From positions 27,695,829 through 27,759,828 of the forward strand of contig OX387187.1 of assembly GCA_947561395.2 (NCBI GenBank): DNA of 64,000 nucleotides, read 5' to 3'. This document shows positions 12,701 through 26,437 of the stretch, one piece after another; position 1 is the stretch's first letter; the number at the start of each line of letters is the position of its first letter. The DNA is from Buxus sempervirens. Its lineage: Eukaryota; Streptophyta; Magnoliopsida; Buxales; Buxaceae. Made by a program: the position numbers and the translations under genes. The notes beneath the pieces are model-generated. The model saw nothing but the letters and a program-made list of their open reading frames with translations, did no database searches and was not told the origin of the DNA.

Positions 12701-15700
12701 TTCTCATCTCCTCGACTTCAGGCTTCAAATCAAACATAATTACCAATATGCCATTATTCCAATTACTAAGTTTTAAATATCATTGTTAATAGATAATCTA
12801 AACCCCAACTTAAATCTATTATTATTTCTCAAGTCTAATAACAATTTTAATTAATGTATTTAATTATTTACCGATAATTAATGTGAATTGACCGAAATAC
12901 CCTTCTCTTAATATTTTCACATCTACCCATTCAATTTCTTCCAAAATTTCCAAGTTTATTCTCTAATTTATTTTGACAAATATATTGACATTCAAGATAT
13001 TCATATTTAATTATTATTTATTTATTTACTGAAAATTCGGGGTTTTACACCATCTATAAACTTGTACTCTCTTTTTTTTTTTTATCTATCTTCTCTTGTA
13101 AACATTTTGAACTCAATTATCAATTGAAGGAACAACATTTCATAATAAATGAAAGTTGGTAGTACTGTTGCTGTCCTATAAATGTTCTGAAAATGCAGGA
13201 AATGACAATTTGTCTTCCCTGATATTTAAATTTATTTAATAATTTACTGATGGAAATTCAGACAGACTTTATATTAATGTAAAGGTAATCATGTCAAATC
13301 CATCTGTGATACTCTAGTGGAAATTTACTTAAGGATCTTCAGAAACATATGTTGCCCCCTGCTTGTGAAAGTTGAAATGTTAGTAAATAAGTATTGTGTT
13401 TTGCTATGATACCACATGAAGCAAACAGTGGATTGAAAACAAATGAACAATAGGAGAATTAGATGTCAAACAAAATTATTTTGATAGTCATGAGTGTGTA
13501 TGGGACCTGTAGCATTATTTTTTATTACAATTGGTTGAATTCAACATAATAACAGGTGTAGCATACAGTGACAATATTACTATTTTATAAACTCCTAGTA
13601 AGCTCCAATTTCTTACCTAATAGCTTGAACTTATCTTTCTTAGCATAATGATGATTTCCAAAGTGAGTTCACTACAGCAGAAAACTTTTCAAAAGCTAGT
13701 TTACTGTAGAAATCCTACCTTGAATTTTCCACATCAAGCCAAACTTTTTCTGAGCATGTGCTTCCAGAAATAAGTTGTGAAACTTTTGAGATTTAGTAAA
13801 GCTGATGTTCCTGATGGTATTTGGTTTCCGGTCTCCACAACCTTAAAAAATATAAGGCACTCATCCAATTTATTTCAAGATGTAGACACTTTTATAGGCT
13901 CACTCTAACAAGCATTCAAATTTCAACTCAAGTAAACCATTGATTCTTTAACTATTTGTAGTCAAACTGTGAACATAATGGCATCTGGGATTAACTTTTG
14001 CATTCCACTTTCACTTATTCAATATAATCACTCTAACCATTTGGGTTTAAAGACAAAGTAGGTTTTATGGTGAAAATTTGTGGTAGGTTGTAAACCTCAA
14101 CTTGCCAGACTTGCACTTTCATTCCCGATAAAGTGTCTGCAGTGCAATAACTAGACTTTACGAGTTAATGTGTTTAACTTTATTTTGGTTTGTGGATGTA
14201 ATTTGTAAAGCATCCAAAGATTTCAGTGAATATGTTTAGGTTTGCTTTTCTTTATGGAGGTAATTTTTATGTATCCAGAGATTTTCATGGAACTATTTCA
14301 GAATTTAAGTTGGTGGTCTAGGTTTAATTTAACTAGAGTAAGGTTGTGATTTGACAGTATCGATACAAGATCATCCTTATATCTTACGTGGATTGGTGCT
14401 AATATTTTCAATTGATTGCTTGGAACTCTGTGTGCCATCATTAATAGCGGTCATTTATTCTCTTCCAATCTCTTTCTATAGGATTTTGCATACAATTATA
14501 TTCTCTTTTAAAAGCTTATGTTTGTGGTTTATATTCTCTTTTAAAAGCATATGTTTGTGGTTGAATGGACATTTATGCTATTACTCTTGTTAATTTAAAA
14601 AAAAAATGTAATTTCCTTGTTAATGTAAAAGGTATTTCCCTTTGATACCTTTTGTACTTTTGATTTTGTTAGAATTGCTCCAGAACATCTTCTTAGGGAA
14701 AAAAGTTTCTATTTTTGATTTCAGGTTCTGGGCCCACCTATCAATGGCATACTTGTTCACAATTTGGACATGCTATATGCTCTATAAAGAATATGCTAGA
14801 GTGGCATTTATGAGGCTACACTATTTGGCGTCTCAACATCGACGTGTAGATCAGTTCACGGTGAGACTTTATTGAAATTTGAATGTTTAATGTTGGTCTT
14901 GGAAGCAAAATCAGGTTTGAAATATTAGGAATAAACACAAGTATTGCTGATCTTAGAATACTCACCAACAGAAACAGAAGGAAAAGAACAAAAAACAAAC
15001 ATTTTTCTTTTCTGTTGATGAATGTTTCTGTTTACAATTTTCAAAATGGGATATTCCACTGATATGTTGGTTTGTTGTGATATTATACGCTTAGTGAAAT
15101 GATGCCAGGAAAAAGTGAACTCCTCCAGATACCTTTAGGAAATTTTATGAGATATAGTTAGCACTCACATACTAGAAACATGTAATACAATGGTTAAACA
15201 GGTGATGGAGGGAGCTGATATTTTTTTTAAGTTGTCCTCTTGATGATATGAGGGAGTAAGGTTTTTTTGGGTGTGTGGTTGGGAAAAATCTTAAGGTCAC
15301 TTATGGGTGATCATTGTTATTTACTGCTTACTTTTTAATAAATAAAACTTCCTGCTGACTCAAAGAAAGAAAAAAAAAACAACTTCGGTTTCAAGGAATA
15401 GTAGAAGATTGCATTTTAATACTTGTTTGTCAATTTTTATAGATTATGCTTTGCTATTGAGAATTGTTGAAAACATCTTCATTGAATTTGGAATCCTAAA
15501 ATTATAAGACTTGCAGAAGTAATACATGTGACAAAATAATTGTGTGAAATTGCAGAGTAACCCTTATAGTTCTCCCAAAAAAGTGCAAAGAGGCTTAGAA
15601 ACTTTCTGGCACTGTTTTAATTCATCTGTTAGGAGAAAGGGGTGGGTGAGAAGATAAACAAAGAAGAATCAGAGAAGGTGGTTCAAAGAATACAGTGGCT

Positions 15701-18700
15701 GTTATTTCACATTTTGATCCTTTTGAATTTATACTTTAGTGATGAAACTTGAAATTAGAAGTAATGGGATCACCTCCATTCTTGATATTAGTTGCCTTAT
15801 TTTGAAATTTCTTGATCAATACCCTCAACCAGCATGCTCCGAGTTTAAATAGGTATTCTCATCTTATATATTATCTCATCTCCTTGAACTTAAATTGAAA
15901 AAAATAATTATGATGCATGTCTAATTCTTACAGTCTTTGCAGGCCAATAGCATTCTTCTTCATTGATAATTTGACATGTTTATTTGAAAAGGGATTTAAG
16001 ATGGATTGTGAATCTAGTGCGATTAATGAAATCTGTCATGTTGTTTTCACAAAAATTCTGGGTGCATCAATTCATGTTGGATATTTTGCAGGTAGTTGTT
16101 AGAAATGTGCCCCATGTTTCTGGACACTCATTATCAGAGAATGTGGACCATTTTTTCCAAACTAACCACCCTGATCATTATCTCTGTCATCAGGTAGTAT
16201 AGTCTTTCTCTCCACATAGTAGTTATCATCATAGCATCTTAATCATTGTCCTCTGTGTGTGTGTGTATGTGGTATATATTCATTAGTTTAACTGCTTGAT
16301 TAGCTGTACAGTATCTTCAAGGAGCATATTTCCTTTTTTCAGGCTGTATACAATGCAAATAAGTTTGCTAAACTTGTGAGGCAGAGAGAACGGCTCCGAA
16401 ATTGGCTGGATTACAACCAGCTTAAATTTGAAAGGCACCCAGACAAGAGGCCAAGAAAGAAGGTAATTTCTGGAGTTGAATCAGAATGGCTAATATAATT
16501 TTTTATCAGCAAGGAGGATGAATAGCAAGATTTCGAATCATCAGCATCTTGGAATTTTGAAATGAATTCTTGTTGGATGATATTCATATGAGTACCCTTG
16601 AGACACACCCTTCTAGGAATCCTTGTGATAAATTTTGCAGTGTGGAAGCTGAGTGGATACCGCTTGGTCCACCTGTTTCTCCATGTTATTCCTCTCTACA
16701 TGCCATGTCTCAGCATGTAATATATTTGTGACATGAGAGAAGTGAACCTCCTCCTATTGTTTTTCTTGGAGCACGAAAAGATGTTTTAAAATTCAATGGA
16801 TTCCATCAAAGATGGTAGATTTTCATATGTCGAACAGATGAGCGCAAAATTTGACTATCTATAACGTGGGATTGTCCAGGTAGCCTATTTGGATCTATTA
16901 AATGGAAGGTCTGAATCTTATATATCAAAAAATAAAATAAAAATTCATATTTCTCCCTGAAATTAATCCTGGTGAGTCTGAAGAGAAATCCTTTTCCCCT
17001 ATCTCTTGCTAGAAAAAGGATGTTGCATGTAGAATTCTTAGCAAAATTTGGGATCAAATCCCATCATGTAAATGTGAAACAAATCACGGAATCTCAACAA
17101 ACTTTTTTGATGAAATCTTATTCTGCCTCAAAATTATCCACGATTGGAGTTAATTCATGGTTGCAAGTTTACCCACAAAAAAAAAAAAAAAAAAAGGGAG
17201 AGAGAGAGAAAAGGGTAAAGTTTACAAATTTGCATATTTGTGCTGTAAGTTTTCAATTTGATGGGGCGTTTTTCTTTTTGTATTAGATAGGATTTCTTGG
17301 ACTTTGTGGTTCGAAAGTGGATTCAATTGACTACTATAAACAAAAAATGAAGGAACTTGATGAAAAGGTAATTTATCATTCAACTATCTTCTGTAATATT
17401 TTATTCTCTGTGTCACTTACCCCGCTCATAATTTTCTCCCAGGTCGTTTTGTTGTTGACTTATATTCTTTAATTTATGTTCTTTTCAGATAGTATTGGAG
17501 CGTCAGAGGATTCTTAGGGATCCAAAGTCTGTCCTGCCAGTAGCATTTGTTTCATTTAAGTCTCGGTGGGGGGCTGCTGTATGCGCACAGACACAACAGA
17601 GCAAGAATCCTACTTTGTGGTTAACAAAGTGGGCCCCTGAACCCCGTGATGTGTACTGGCGGAATCTGGCTATAACATTTGTTTCTCTATCTTTCCGTAA
17701 GCTTATTATTGCAATATCACTCTTTGCTTTGGTGTTCTTCTACATGATACCCATTGCATTCGTACAATCACTTGCAAATCTTGAGGGTCTTGAAAGGGTG
17801 GCTCCTTTCCTTAGGCCGATAATAGAGGTGTAAGTGAATTCTTATTGTCTTGATTCTTAATAATTATTAAAATATTTCATTACCTTGAAGGAATAGTATT
17901 TTGAGATCAAAATCAATCTTTCTTTAGAATATATTCTTCTCTTGTTTTATGAACCAGTAGCTTTCCCATCATCATGAAAATGATAACTATATTTCCAATT
18001 TGGCATCTTTAACTATTTATTCCACTTCTGTTCTATCGATTTCGTTTTTTTATTCATTGATTTACAATTTAGTATTGTAATGCTTCACTATTTGGCTTCA
18101 ACTTTATGTCTATTCATGTCATTTTATGCATAAGCTCTGAATCAATTAACCACATTACTGGATTCCCTGGTGAGAAAGGTATTTTTAATTAAAACACATA
18201 CAAGCCAAAAAAAATCCAGAAGTTAACAAATAATAGCCCTACCAAAAAAATGCAAATGTGCTTGAATGCTCATATTTAACAGTTCAATAAAGCTGCTAGA
18301 AATTCTGGGTCTGGACCCCATTATAGACCCAAATTTCTATTTGTGAATTGAACAAAACTTCAAGTTGAAATCCAACAGAAAACAATTGGTAACTAAAACT
18401 TGAAATCCTAGTAGGTGTCAAAGTTGGAGTAAACTAAGAGCAGTTGTGGAAGCCAAATAGAGCTTGTGAAAACTTTTCTCAACCTTGTCAATAAAGACAG
18501 GAGCTGCCAATCAATTCTAATACCTCCACCAATCCTTCTTCCTTTTTCTCTTTATTTTGTGTGTATGACTGTGTGCATATTTGTGTGTTTATGTGCAGGC
18601 CAATGATACAGTTCACACATTTCTGTTTGTGCGTTTGATGCTTCACCAAGTTTAGACCAGTGTTATCAGAGCCACTGAATCTTCCTGTTATTGAAATCCA

Positions 18701-21700
18701 TAGAAAGTTATTTCTTTGGACATTATTGGCTTTACAAAACAACATTTATCATTTGCAAGGGAATCTTGCTTACTAGGAAGAGTTTTTTTCGATGCTTGTG
18801 CTTCATTTTTCTAAGATGTCCCTTTTATGCCAATCAATGGAAACTTTTTAATGGATATTTCTTTTGAAATTTTGAGTTTGGGGCTTGTGATTGTTCCTTT
18901 TCTTTTTTTTTTCTTTCTTTCTTTTAGCATGTAAGCAAATCATGTCCTACCACTTAGGGCACTTATTTACTTAAGAAATTATGAGTTCGGGGGTTTTGAA
19001 TTTCCTTTTTTTTTTTTTTTCCCTTTTAGCATGTAAGCAAATCATGTCCTACCACCTTGGGACGCTTATTTACTTTTTCTGTTAAACCATTCATGTGGTC
19101 TTACTTTCTGTTCTGTTCACTTTCTAAACATCTACTGGATTTTAATATATCTCAAATGAATCCTTGTAACTATTAAGTTACACACATTAGCTTTAAAAAA
19201 AAAAAAAGAAACTCAATAATGAAGTTCTCTATTAATATTATTTTTTTAGATAAATATCATATTTTGATTAATTCCCTTGGAACTTTTGATCTCTGTGCCT
19301 TGTATATTGTTGAAAACTTTAATTTTCTACCTTCATTTGGAATGTATAAAATTATCCTAGAATGTTGCTCTATAATTAATATAGTGATTATATATTATAT
19401 TTGTTTTTATTTTTTGTTAATATAATAATACTTTCTTATATGAATGTTTGCACAGATAAATTTTGTTATACATCTTTCCCAAGTATTTGTCTAATATTTT
19501 TAAACAAATACAACTTATATAACTTGAAGATATAAGGCAAGCTTCTAATGTTATTCTATCTGGTAAAAATTGAGCATGTTGGCCTCGCTTGTTCTGAAGC
19601 TTACACAAATGAACAAGATATCCATATTTGTCAATTCACTTCTGTAACTCAAAATATATTTTGTTTTAGTGAACTACCTTTTTAGTGTTGAAATAACATG
19701 TAAACCTTAATCGTTCTTTTTTCCTCTTCATTTGCATCGCCAAGTAAAAGGAAATCTTCGTTAGATAGCATCTTAGTGATCTCTTCATCTGTCTAAGGGA
19801 TAAGCATTTTGATGCTTATCAAACCCCTTGTGAGTAATGACTGTTTCATTGAATAAAATCTCCTGAATATCATCCTCATAGATTTCCATTGACTTCCATG
19901 CAGTAGTTTCACTTAAAAGTGGTTGATGAATGCACTAAGGTTGAAGTTTCAAAACCTTGCTCCTTTGATTTTTTTTTCTTCAGCGAATTTAATTTAATAA
20001 GTCTAAACAGTTGATGCCATCAGTAGTTTCAATCAACTTTTCCAAATGTAAGCCTAAAACAAGTGGATCCGTTTAGATTGCCTAGTCAAGAATCAGAATT
20101 TGTTGGTTCATACTTCATATGGTATTTTATTATTCTCATTCCTTGTATATTTCTCCACTAGTAACACTATTAAGAGATCTGAACATATTTCTTGTTCCCC
20201 TTTTGGTACTTTGTGTGTGTTCAATTTTTAATTGTAATTATGGTTAAGTGATTGATGACCTCTTAAGTGAAACGGCAAATTTTTTAAGAAAGTTAATAGG
20301 CTTATCATATGTATAGAACAAAATATAGGCAGTAAAAATGCAAAATATTCATTTAGGGATATGTTGTGATGGATGTGCAGAAAGCATAGGAAAGATGAGT
20401 AACGAACATATACAAGAGTGCCTAGGAGTAGCCATAGTAGGTGTTAAGATGAAGGAAAGTAGGTTACATGGCTTGGGAATGTAAAACAGAGAATGTGGGG
20501 GTTACCTGTGAGGACTGGAGGCCCTAACTAGAGAAATACCAACGAAAAATCCTTGATGGAGTCTGTTAAAAATGATTTGAATCAAATGACTGACTGAAAA
20601 TTTGGTTTCAGACACACTTATCAAAAAAATAAAATTTGGTTTCAGACACAATGGAATGACAGAGCAAGATTCAAACTGCCATCCCTGACTAGTTGGGATA
20701 AGAAATTTGTTGATGTTGATGTTGATGATTTATTCAATGATTGTTCTTTTTTCATTGTTTGCTCAAAATTGATAAGTGTTATTCGATTAACTCTTTGTTT
20801 TGTTCTGAATTGTGAATGGACCCTATTGAAAAAATGAGCTCATGGTTTAGAGCACAATAGCATATTACTGGAATCTTTGAAAACTTTAATTATTTTATCT
20901 TTGATTATCCTGAACATCTCTTAGATTGTTGGAGAGTTGAAAACTTTGTGAAACCTATATTTAATATTCAAATCACCACCACAAACACTGACAACTTGAA
21001 ACTCGTAAATTTTACAGGAATATCATCAAATCATTCCTTCAGGGCTTCCTTCCTGGTCTTGCTCTTAAGATCTTCATGTATATTCTTCCTACAGTATTAA
21101 TGATTATGTCAAAAATTGAGGGTCATATATCATTATCATCACTAGAAAGGAGGGCAGCCGCTAAACATTACTATTTCATGTTGGTGAATGTCTTCTTGGG
21201 AAGCATAGTAACTGGAACAGCATTTCAGCAGCTTGATGCATTCCTTCATCAGTCACCTACCCAGTAAGATTTCATATCCCTTTTACTTAACAATGAGAAC
21301 AGTTCTACATGTGCAATTCATTGCTGTATTAAGTTAATAAGTTTGTCTTTGTGTTTGCATTGTATCTATATTATGAAGACATTACCATGCAAAACATCAA
21401 TGTGGAAAATTGTGGCACTTATATTAGCTTAATCGTAGTGATTGGGGGTTCTTGATCCATTAATTTCATGACCTGTTTGTGCTGAATTGCTATACATAAA
21501 TGAAACCAAAACACACAAATGTGTGCTCAAATTTGAAATACATGAATACTTCAACAACCTGTTGGCTCTGCCAAGTTTTTACATCTTAGGATTTAGTTTC
21601 TTTGTGATTTCCCCTTATCTCAACCTGATTTGTTATCATCCAATATCTTCCTCTTGGTTGCTTTAAATTGAAATATCGATGGTCCTTTCAATGTTGACTA

Positions 21701-24700
21701 TGAGCAGTGAATATTAGTGGAAATACTCCTTGGCAGCATTGACCATCTCTTTTTTTTTATATTTTTTTTTATTGATTTTCTATTTTAATTCTTTTGGGTT
21801 AGGAAGAAACTGGTTGTGTCATATTTAATACACTGAATGATTATGGATTTATAATTCTAATACTTTCTATGATCTGTGAAATGAATTGAGTAAAAAATTT
21901 TATGTTAAAGAGATATTTGGCATAACTGAGAGGTCTCTTTTGATTAGTATAATTTATATACTTTCCAATGTCGGTTGTTGCCAAGTCTAGGCTTAATTAA
22001 TTCCATATTATTAGAGGGCATCATAAATTACAGTTAATATAGATTAAGTACTGCACCTAATAAGTTGTAATCTTGCAGAAAGGAGGAAAATAACTTGGAA
22101 CACAAATCTAAATACATTTTGGTTCCTCCAGCTGCCACATATTTAGACAACTTTCAACAAGAAGATTACCCAACGAGTCCTTCACATAATGGAAAAAGAG
22201 CACCATAAACCATTATAGGTCCTATTAAAGCAGGGTCCCTGGACGAGTGGACCGGCAACATACTTTGGCATTTTTATGTGTAAGTGGCTGTGCTTAAATT
22301 CGAATCCTTCACTTTCATGGTGGAAGCCTAAGGCTTTTACATCACATTAAGTGATGGTCCCAAACCTTCACATGATATATTGCTATAAAGCATTCCTCCA
22401 AGGATCTTGCTTCAATTTCTTGGCAGAAATTTCCAGCGGTACTTGCTGCTTGATAGTTAAGAACCCGAAATAATTTTCATAAACTCCAATATACTATGCC
22501 AATGACTTATTGATCCTTTTCTTGACAAGAAGGTGTTATGCAAAACCTTGTTTGCAAGAAGTAAGCCCTCACCATCCATCAATAGACTCCATCTTTTGAT
22601 TCTCATTATTTTTTTTCTTGTCAAGAGAATGCGTAACTTGAATGTTTGTTATCAGCTGATCCAATCAAGATTAGTTGCAGTAGTTTCTTCTGCTGTGACT
22701 TGTTAAATAGTGTTCGGCTGCTTTCATTTTCCTGTTCTTTCTTTTCTTATGTGAGTGAAATATTTATGAAGTCCTCCCAGGGAGTATCATAATTTTTTTT
22801 TATAGTTTGCTTGTTTCAATGTTCACTTATATGGATACTTCTTATTTTGCTTATGACAACATAGAGGCGAGAAACCTGAAGGTTAATTATTCTCTTCCTT
22901 CTATCTCACATATTAAGTCCCAGACGCACTTTATTGCTACAGGATCCCCAGAAACATTGGTGTATCAATACCAATGAAGGCCACCTTCTTTATCACATAC
23001 ATAATGGTTGACGGATGGGCAGGCATTGCAAGTGAGATCCTTCGACTAAAGCCACTGGTCATATTTCACCTTAAAAATATGTTCCTGGTGAAAACTGAAA
23101 GAGATAAAGAGAAGGCAACGGATCCTGGAAGTGTTGGTCTCCCAGAAACTCTCCCAACTCTCCAATTATACTTTCTTCTTGGGCTTGTATATGCGGTTGT
23201 CACTCCAATCCTTCTCCCTTTTATACTCGTCTTCTTTGGCTTTGCATATCTAGTATACCGTCATCAGGTTAGTAACTAATAAGTAATTGCCTTTTGTTTT
23301 CTATATATGTACTTATTGCTGAAGCAAGTCTGGGGCCATAAAACACCATATGGAAGCTCCATATGTTGACACTTAGTCCAAAATAATAGTTATGACTTGC
23401 ATCTAGACTTGGCCAGAATAAGAACAACCTTTTACCGTCATATTTTTATAGTGCACTATATATTGGGCATTGCTGATCCTAAGCCTGGTAAAGGAGAAGG
23501 GTTGCATCAGGTTGGTAGCTGGCATAAAAATTTTGCCACGTCTCTTACGACAGGAGTCATAAGCAAGAACAGGATTGATGTTTTCTACCTCAAATAGTTG
23601 GAATGGAAGGCATTCTGCTACCGTTGTGTGTTTGGAACTTAGGCCATAGTATTAATTATTCTGTTGGATTTTTCAGATAATTAATGTGTACAATCAAGAA
23701 TATGAGAGTGTTGCTGCATTCTGGCCACACGTTCACACCCGCATAATTGCAAGCTTGTTGATATCTCACCTTCTTCTGTTAGGTCTTCTCAGCACTAAAA
23801 AGGCAGCAGATTCCACTCCTCTACTTGTGATGTTACCCATACTTACAATATGGTTCCACAAGTACTGCAAGAATCGCTTTGAACCTGCCTTCAGAAAGTA
23901 CCCGCTAGAGGTAAAGTGCTAAATCATGTCTCGGAATGGTTTCTGTTTACACCTATAACAGACCTGTTGCAGTTGGTGACTCGAAATGGATATGTAGTAA
24001 CTAGTAGGGTACTTCCTATGGGTTTGTAGTGTGTGATAGTAGTTTCGAAGCTAAATTGGCTCGTGTGTGCATGCATGGGTGTATGCTCAACAGAGCTCAT
24101 TATCCATCGATGCATGCCCTTATTTGGCTAACCTGAACTGTTGTTAAGACTCCCCAAACATGAAATGCAGTTACTAGGCCCAGAAAAATCTAATCATAAT
24201 ATTTGAGTGTTGATTAGTTAGGCTGTTCAATTCGTTAGATTTTGTAAATGGGACACATTCAGATACAAGTATCAAACATGAAAAATGTTCATTGCCTCTC
24301 ATCTTTTGCTAGAAGTTTGGGCTTCAAAAGCTACAGGATTCCTATAATGTCATTTATTTGTGGTACATTATGAATCTGATGGTTTTTTTGCAATGTTCAC
24401 ATATTGATAACCAAAAACCAGAGGGCCTCTAGGTATCCTTCAAACATTTCATGTTTTCCATTGAAACAGTTCAACTCAGCAGTTGATGTCGTGAATTTAG
24501 GCCCGGCATGATCTATAAATGACATAAAAGTTTGAGCATTGTGTTTTTCTTTTCCTTTCCTTTTGATGAAATGTTCTTAATTGTTTCTTGTAATAATTTG
24601 TTTTACAGGAAGCCATGGCAAAGGACACGCTGGAGCGAACTTCTGAACCCGATATGAATCTTAGAGCCTACTTGTCTGACGCATACTTACACCCTATCTT

Positions 24701-24836
24701 CCGGTCATTTGAGGATGTGGAGTTGTTTGAGGTGCGGGTAGACAAGAATCAGTCTTACATGAACACACCCCCAATGAGTGAGCTCAGTTCCCCCTCTCCA
24801 CCCCATTATGTATACCATTATGAGGTTGAGCCATGA
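6718..24836 (+). CDS. OSCA1.8: OSCA1.8-type hyperosmolality-/mechano-gated cation channel (CSC1-like)
   Basis: A plasma-membrane, Ca2+-permeable channel of the OSCA/TMEM63 family, opened by membrane tension or hyperosmotic stress (family knowledge). Eleven coding exons with GT-AG borders: 6718-7031, 9827-9979, 14725-14860, 16092-16193, 16343-16462, 17287-17367, 17489-17829, 21018-21263, 22943-23267, 23677-23910, 24609-24836. They join in frame to 759 aa (Arabidopsis OSCA1 members are ~770-800). An N-terminal membrane helix (about 13-30) opens the RSN1_TM part. The cytosolic region starts near residue 201 (FTVVVRNVP), and the DUF221 pore region includes FFYMIPIAFVQSL, SIPMKATFFITYIM and LQLYFLLGLVYAVVTP. 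The tail (YLHPIF, EVRVDKN) and FFLRKELVVSDIDKLSIS point to OSCA1.8 (At1g32090) rather than OSCA1.2; the comparison is from memory. Introns 2 and 7 carry transposon fossils, but the reading frame is complete. Confidence 0.95.
7976..8108. mobile_element. PIF/Harbinger-like MITE in OSCA1.8 intron 1
   Basis: Terminal inverted repeats (ggcttcgttagttttgga against tccaaatggagcc read backwards) bound a 133-bp AT-rich unit flanked by TTA on both sides (7973-7975, 8109-8111). A TTA duplication and GGC-type ends fit Tourist-like MITEs. Confidence 0.6.
10125..13049 (-). mobile_element. Solo LTR of about 2.9 kb, family C, inside OSCA1.8 intron 2
   Basis: It starts TGTAACGCCCCGAATCC and ends TTCGGGGTTTTACA, with the exact 5-bp duplication CCATC at 10120-10124 and 13050-13054. 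It is related in ends and layout to 34245-38893 and 39150-42124 but inverted relative to them, i.e. antisense to the channel gene. It contains a cluster of cctaggcg/gcgcctagg motifs (about 11870-12110). The internal region is missing. The intron that hosts it still has good splice sites. Young-looking by its intact duplication. Confidence 0.85.
11870..12110. repeat. GCGCCTAGG motif cluster inside the family C LTR
   Basis: At least six occurrences of gcgcct(a/g)gg, gcgcctaa or their complements within 240 bp. Motif clusters of similar character lie in the equivalent part of the other family C copies (35200-35450 and 40341-40400). Confidence 0.6.
18925..19073 (+). repeat. Short direct repeat in OSCA1.8 intron 7
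   Basis: A ~49-bp segment (agcatgtaagcaaatcatg ... cttatttac) occurs twice, about 98 bp apart, with a T-rich tract before each copy. A local duplication with no coding content. Confidence 0.7.
20340..20735 (+). mobile_element. RTE-like LINE 3' fragment in OSCA1.8 intron 7
   Basis: Translation gives a degenerate version of the C-terminal region of plant RTE-type LINEs: a patch around RIGKMSNEH, then WGLPVRTGG, then a remnant ending SWDKKFVDVDVDD. The DNA ends in a (ttgatg)n-type run (gatgttgatgttgatgat), the usual RTE tail. It is a 5'-truncated, mutated copy with several stops and frameshifts. Identification rests on motif memory. Confidence 0.55.
22232..22325 (+). mobile_element. Possible tRNA-derived SINE remnant in OSCA1.8 intron 8
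   Basis: A box-A-like tggacgagtgg near 22238 and a box-B-like attcgaatcc near 22298 suggest a RNA polymerase III promoter as in SINEs. Spacing is about 60 bp. No 3' tail or target duplication was established. It could also be chance. Confidence 0.3.
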
Positions 24837-25868
24837 ATATAGCAGCTTTGTTTAGAAAAAAAAAGAAGGGAAAAAAAAAACTAGAGCATGTTTTTCTGTT
24901 CTCTTGATGGCATCTCCCTCTTCATTGAATTTTTATTTTGTTTCATTTAGGTGTAAATGGGTAATTTTGCTGCTTATATATCCTCCTGTAGTGTTGGTGA
25001 AGTTCTTGCTTAATACCATTTGTTTGAACTGCAAATTGTATATTAAAGTAATTTTCTTCACCAAACTCTGTTGCATGAAGGGGATTTTACTATATACTAT
25101 CATTTTGATGGATGCTATAGTATAGGTCAAGCCTTCCCATAGTGTATATATATGTATGTATGTTTGTATGTACATGTATGTATTTTAGTTTTAAGGATCT
25201 GATTCGAGATGGGATGTCAGTATAGAAGCGCAATACTACTCTACATTACAACACTTCATATTTACGGAAGGTGAAAGAAGTTTGTTTTATGTACCACTAA
25301 TTGAATTTCTTAGTAAAATTTTTGGACATAGGCACATTGTCGAACCACTTAAATTCTGCATGTTCGTCTTCTTCTTCTCTATTTTTTCTTACATCATTGC
25401 ATAAGATTGAGCGGTTAAAATTTGCTCAGGTATACATACGGGAGTGTATGTAGACTGCAGTCATGTTCCAACATTCCTACTACCTCATGGTATTATAAGG
25501 GATGCTTATATTCTTGGGATCGGAGTATAAGAATTATACAGAAGATATAACAATAGAGACAAACAAGAAGTAAATTCTCACAAAACTAAATAGATGAGAT
25601 ATATTTAACATCAAACAAGGTTGATATACCTTTATTACAAACAAGAAGTAAATTCTCACAAAACTAAATAGATGAGATATATTAAACATCAAACAAGGTT
25701 GATATACCTTTATTTATTTTTTCTTACGAGACACCAAAGCACTAGAGAAATACAACTCATTAACTTCATAGATGAATGTAGCCATGAATGTTTCTCTTGT
25801 TTTTATTTTATTTTCACGAGAAACCAAAGCATTAGAGAAAAGCTATTTATTAACCATCATAGAGAAAT
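24837..25868. other. Intergenic region between the convergent OSCA1.8 and defensin-like genes
   Basis: Contains the OSCA1.8 3' UTR region with an A-rich stretch at 24855-24880, the 78-bp tandem duplication at 25560-25715, and a looser repeat of cgaga(c/a)accaaagca(c/t)tagagaaa at about 25728 and 25817. No further gene is seen. Confidence 0.6.
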
Positions 25869-26437
25869 TTAGTTCTTGATGCTTCTATAAGCCTTTGTTC
25901 TCCCAAGGTTTTTGCAGTAGCATCGAAAAACCCGGCAACGACCACCATTTTTAAAGCCTTGTAGTACGCAAGACTCATTACAGTGACCGCCCCAGCATCT
26001 ACCAACAAATTTGTTCGGTACCCAAAAATCTGCTTCGTTCTTCCCATGATTTTTTGCTTTCATCGCCGCGGACTTACTGGTATACCGTACTGCACAATAG
26101 CAACCATGAAATGGAAGAATGCCCTTGCATTTACCACCTGATTTAAAATCCTTAGATATGCAGAATTGGTCACACTTCTTATCGTCGGTGCATCTCCCTT
26201 TGAATTTGAAGCTCTTTTTCCATACAACGTGGGTTGGTGGTAACACTTCGTTCGGCTTGGGTCCTTCCACAACTTTAGGTCCCATCACTTCTATCATTGC
26301 AGAGATGAAAACAATAAAATTAGTTTTTGTTAGGATAGATATGTAAGGTATGTGATTCTACACTAAAATACATACGTATACATATATGTATACATAGATA
26401 ATACAGAAGGTGAAAGAAGTTTGTTTTTATGTACCAC
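25267..26437. repeat. 31-bp direct repeat flanking the defensin 3' half
   Basis: gaaggtgaaagaagtttg...atgtaccac occurs at 25267-25297 (beyond the defensin 3' end) and again at 26406-26437 (inside its intron). The two are nearly identical. This may be the scar of an older duplication of the defensin region. Confidence 0.6.
25560..25715 (+). repeat. Two-copy 78-bp tandem duplication
   Basis: The unit caaacaagaagtaaattctc ... gatatacctttatta is repeated almost perfectly head to tail just beyond the 3' end of the defensin-like gene. The near identity implies a recent duplication or conversion. Confidence 0.85.

Noticed and set aside
22232-22325. A genuine tRNA gene
   Set aside because: Only box-A-like and box-B-like motifs are present; no cloverleaf or anticodon arm could be built by eye, so it is kept only as a possible SINE.
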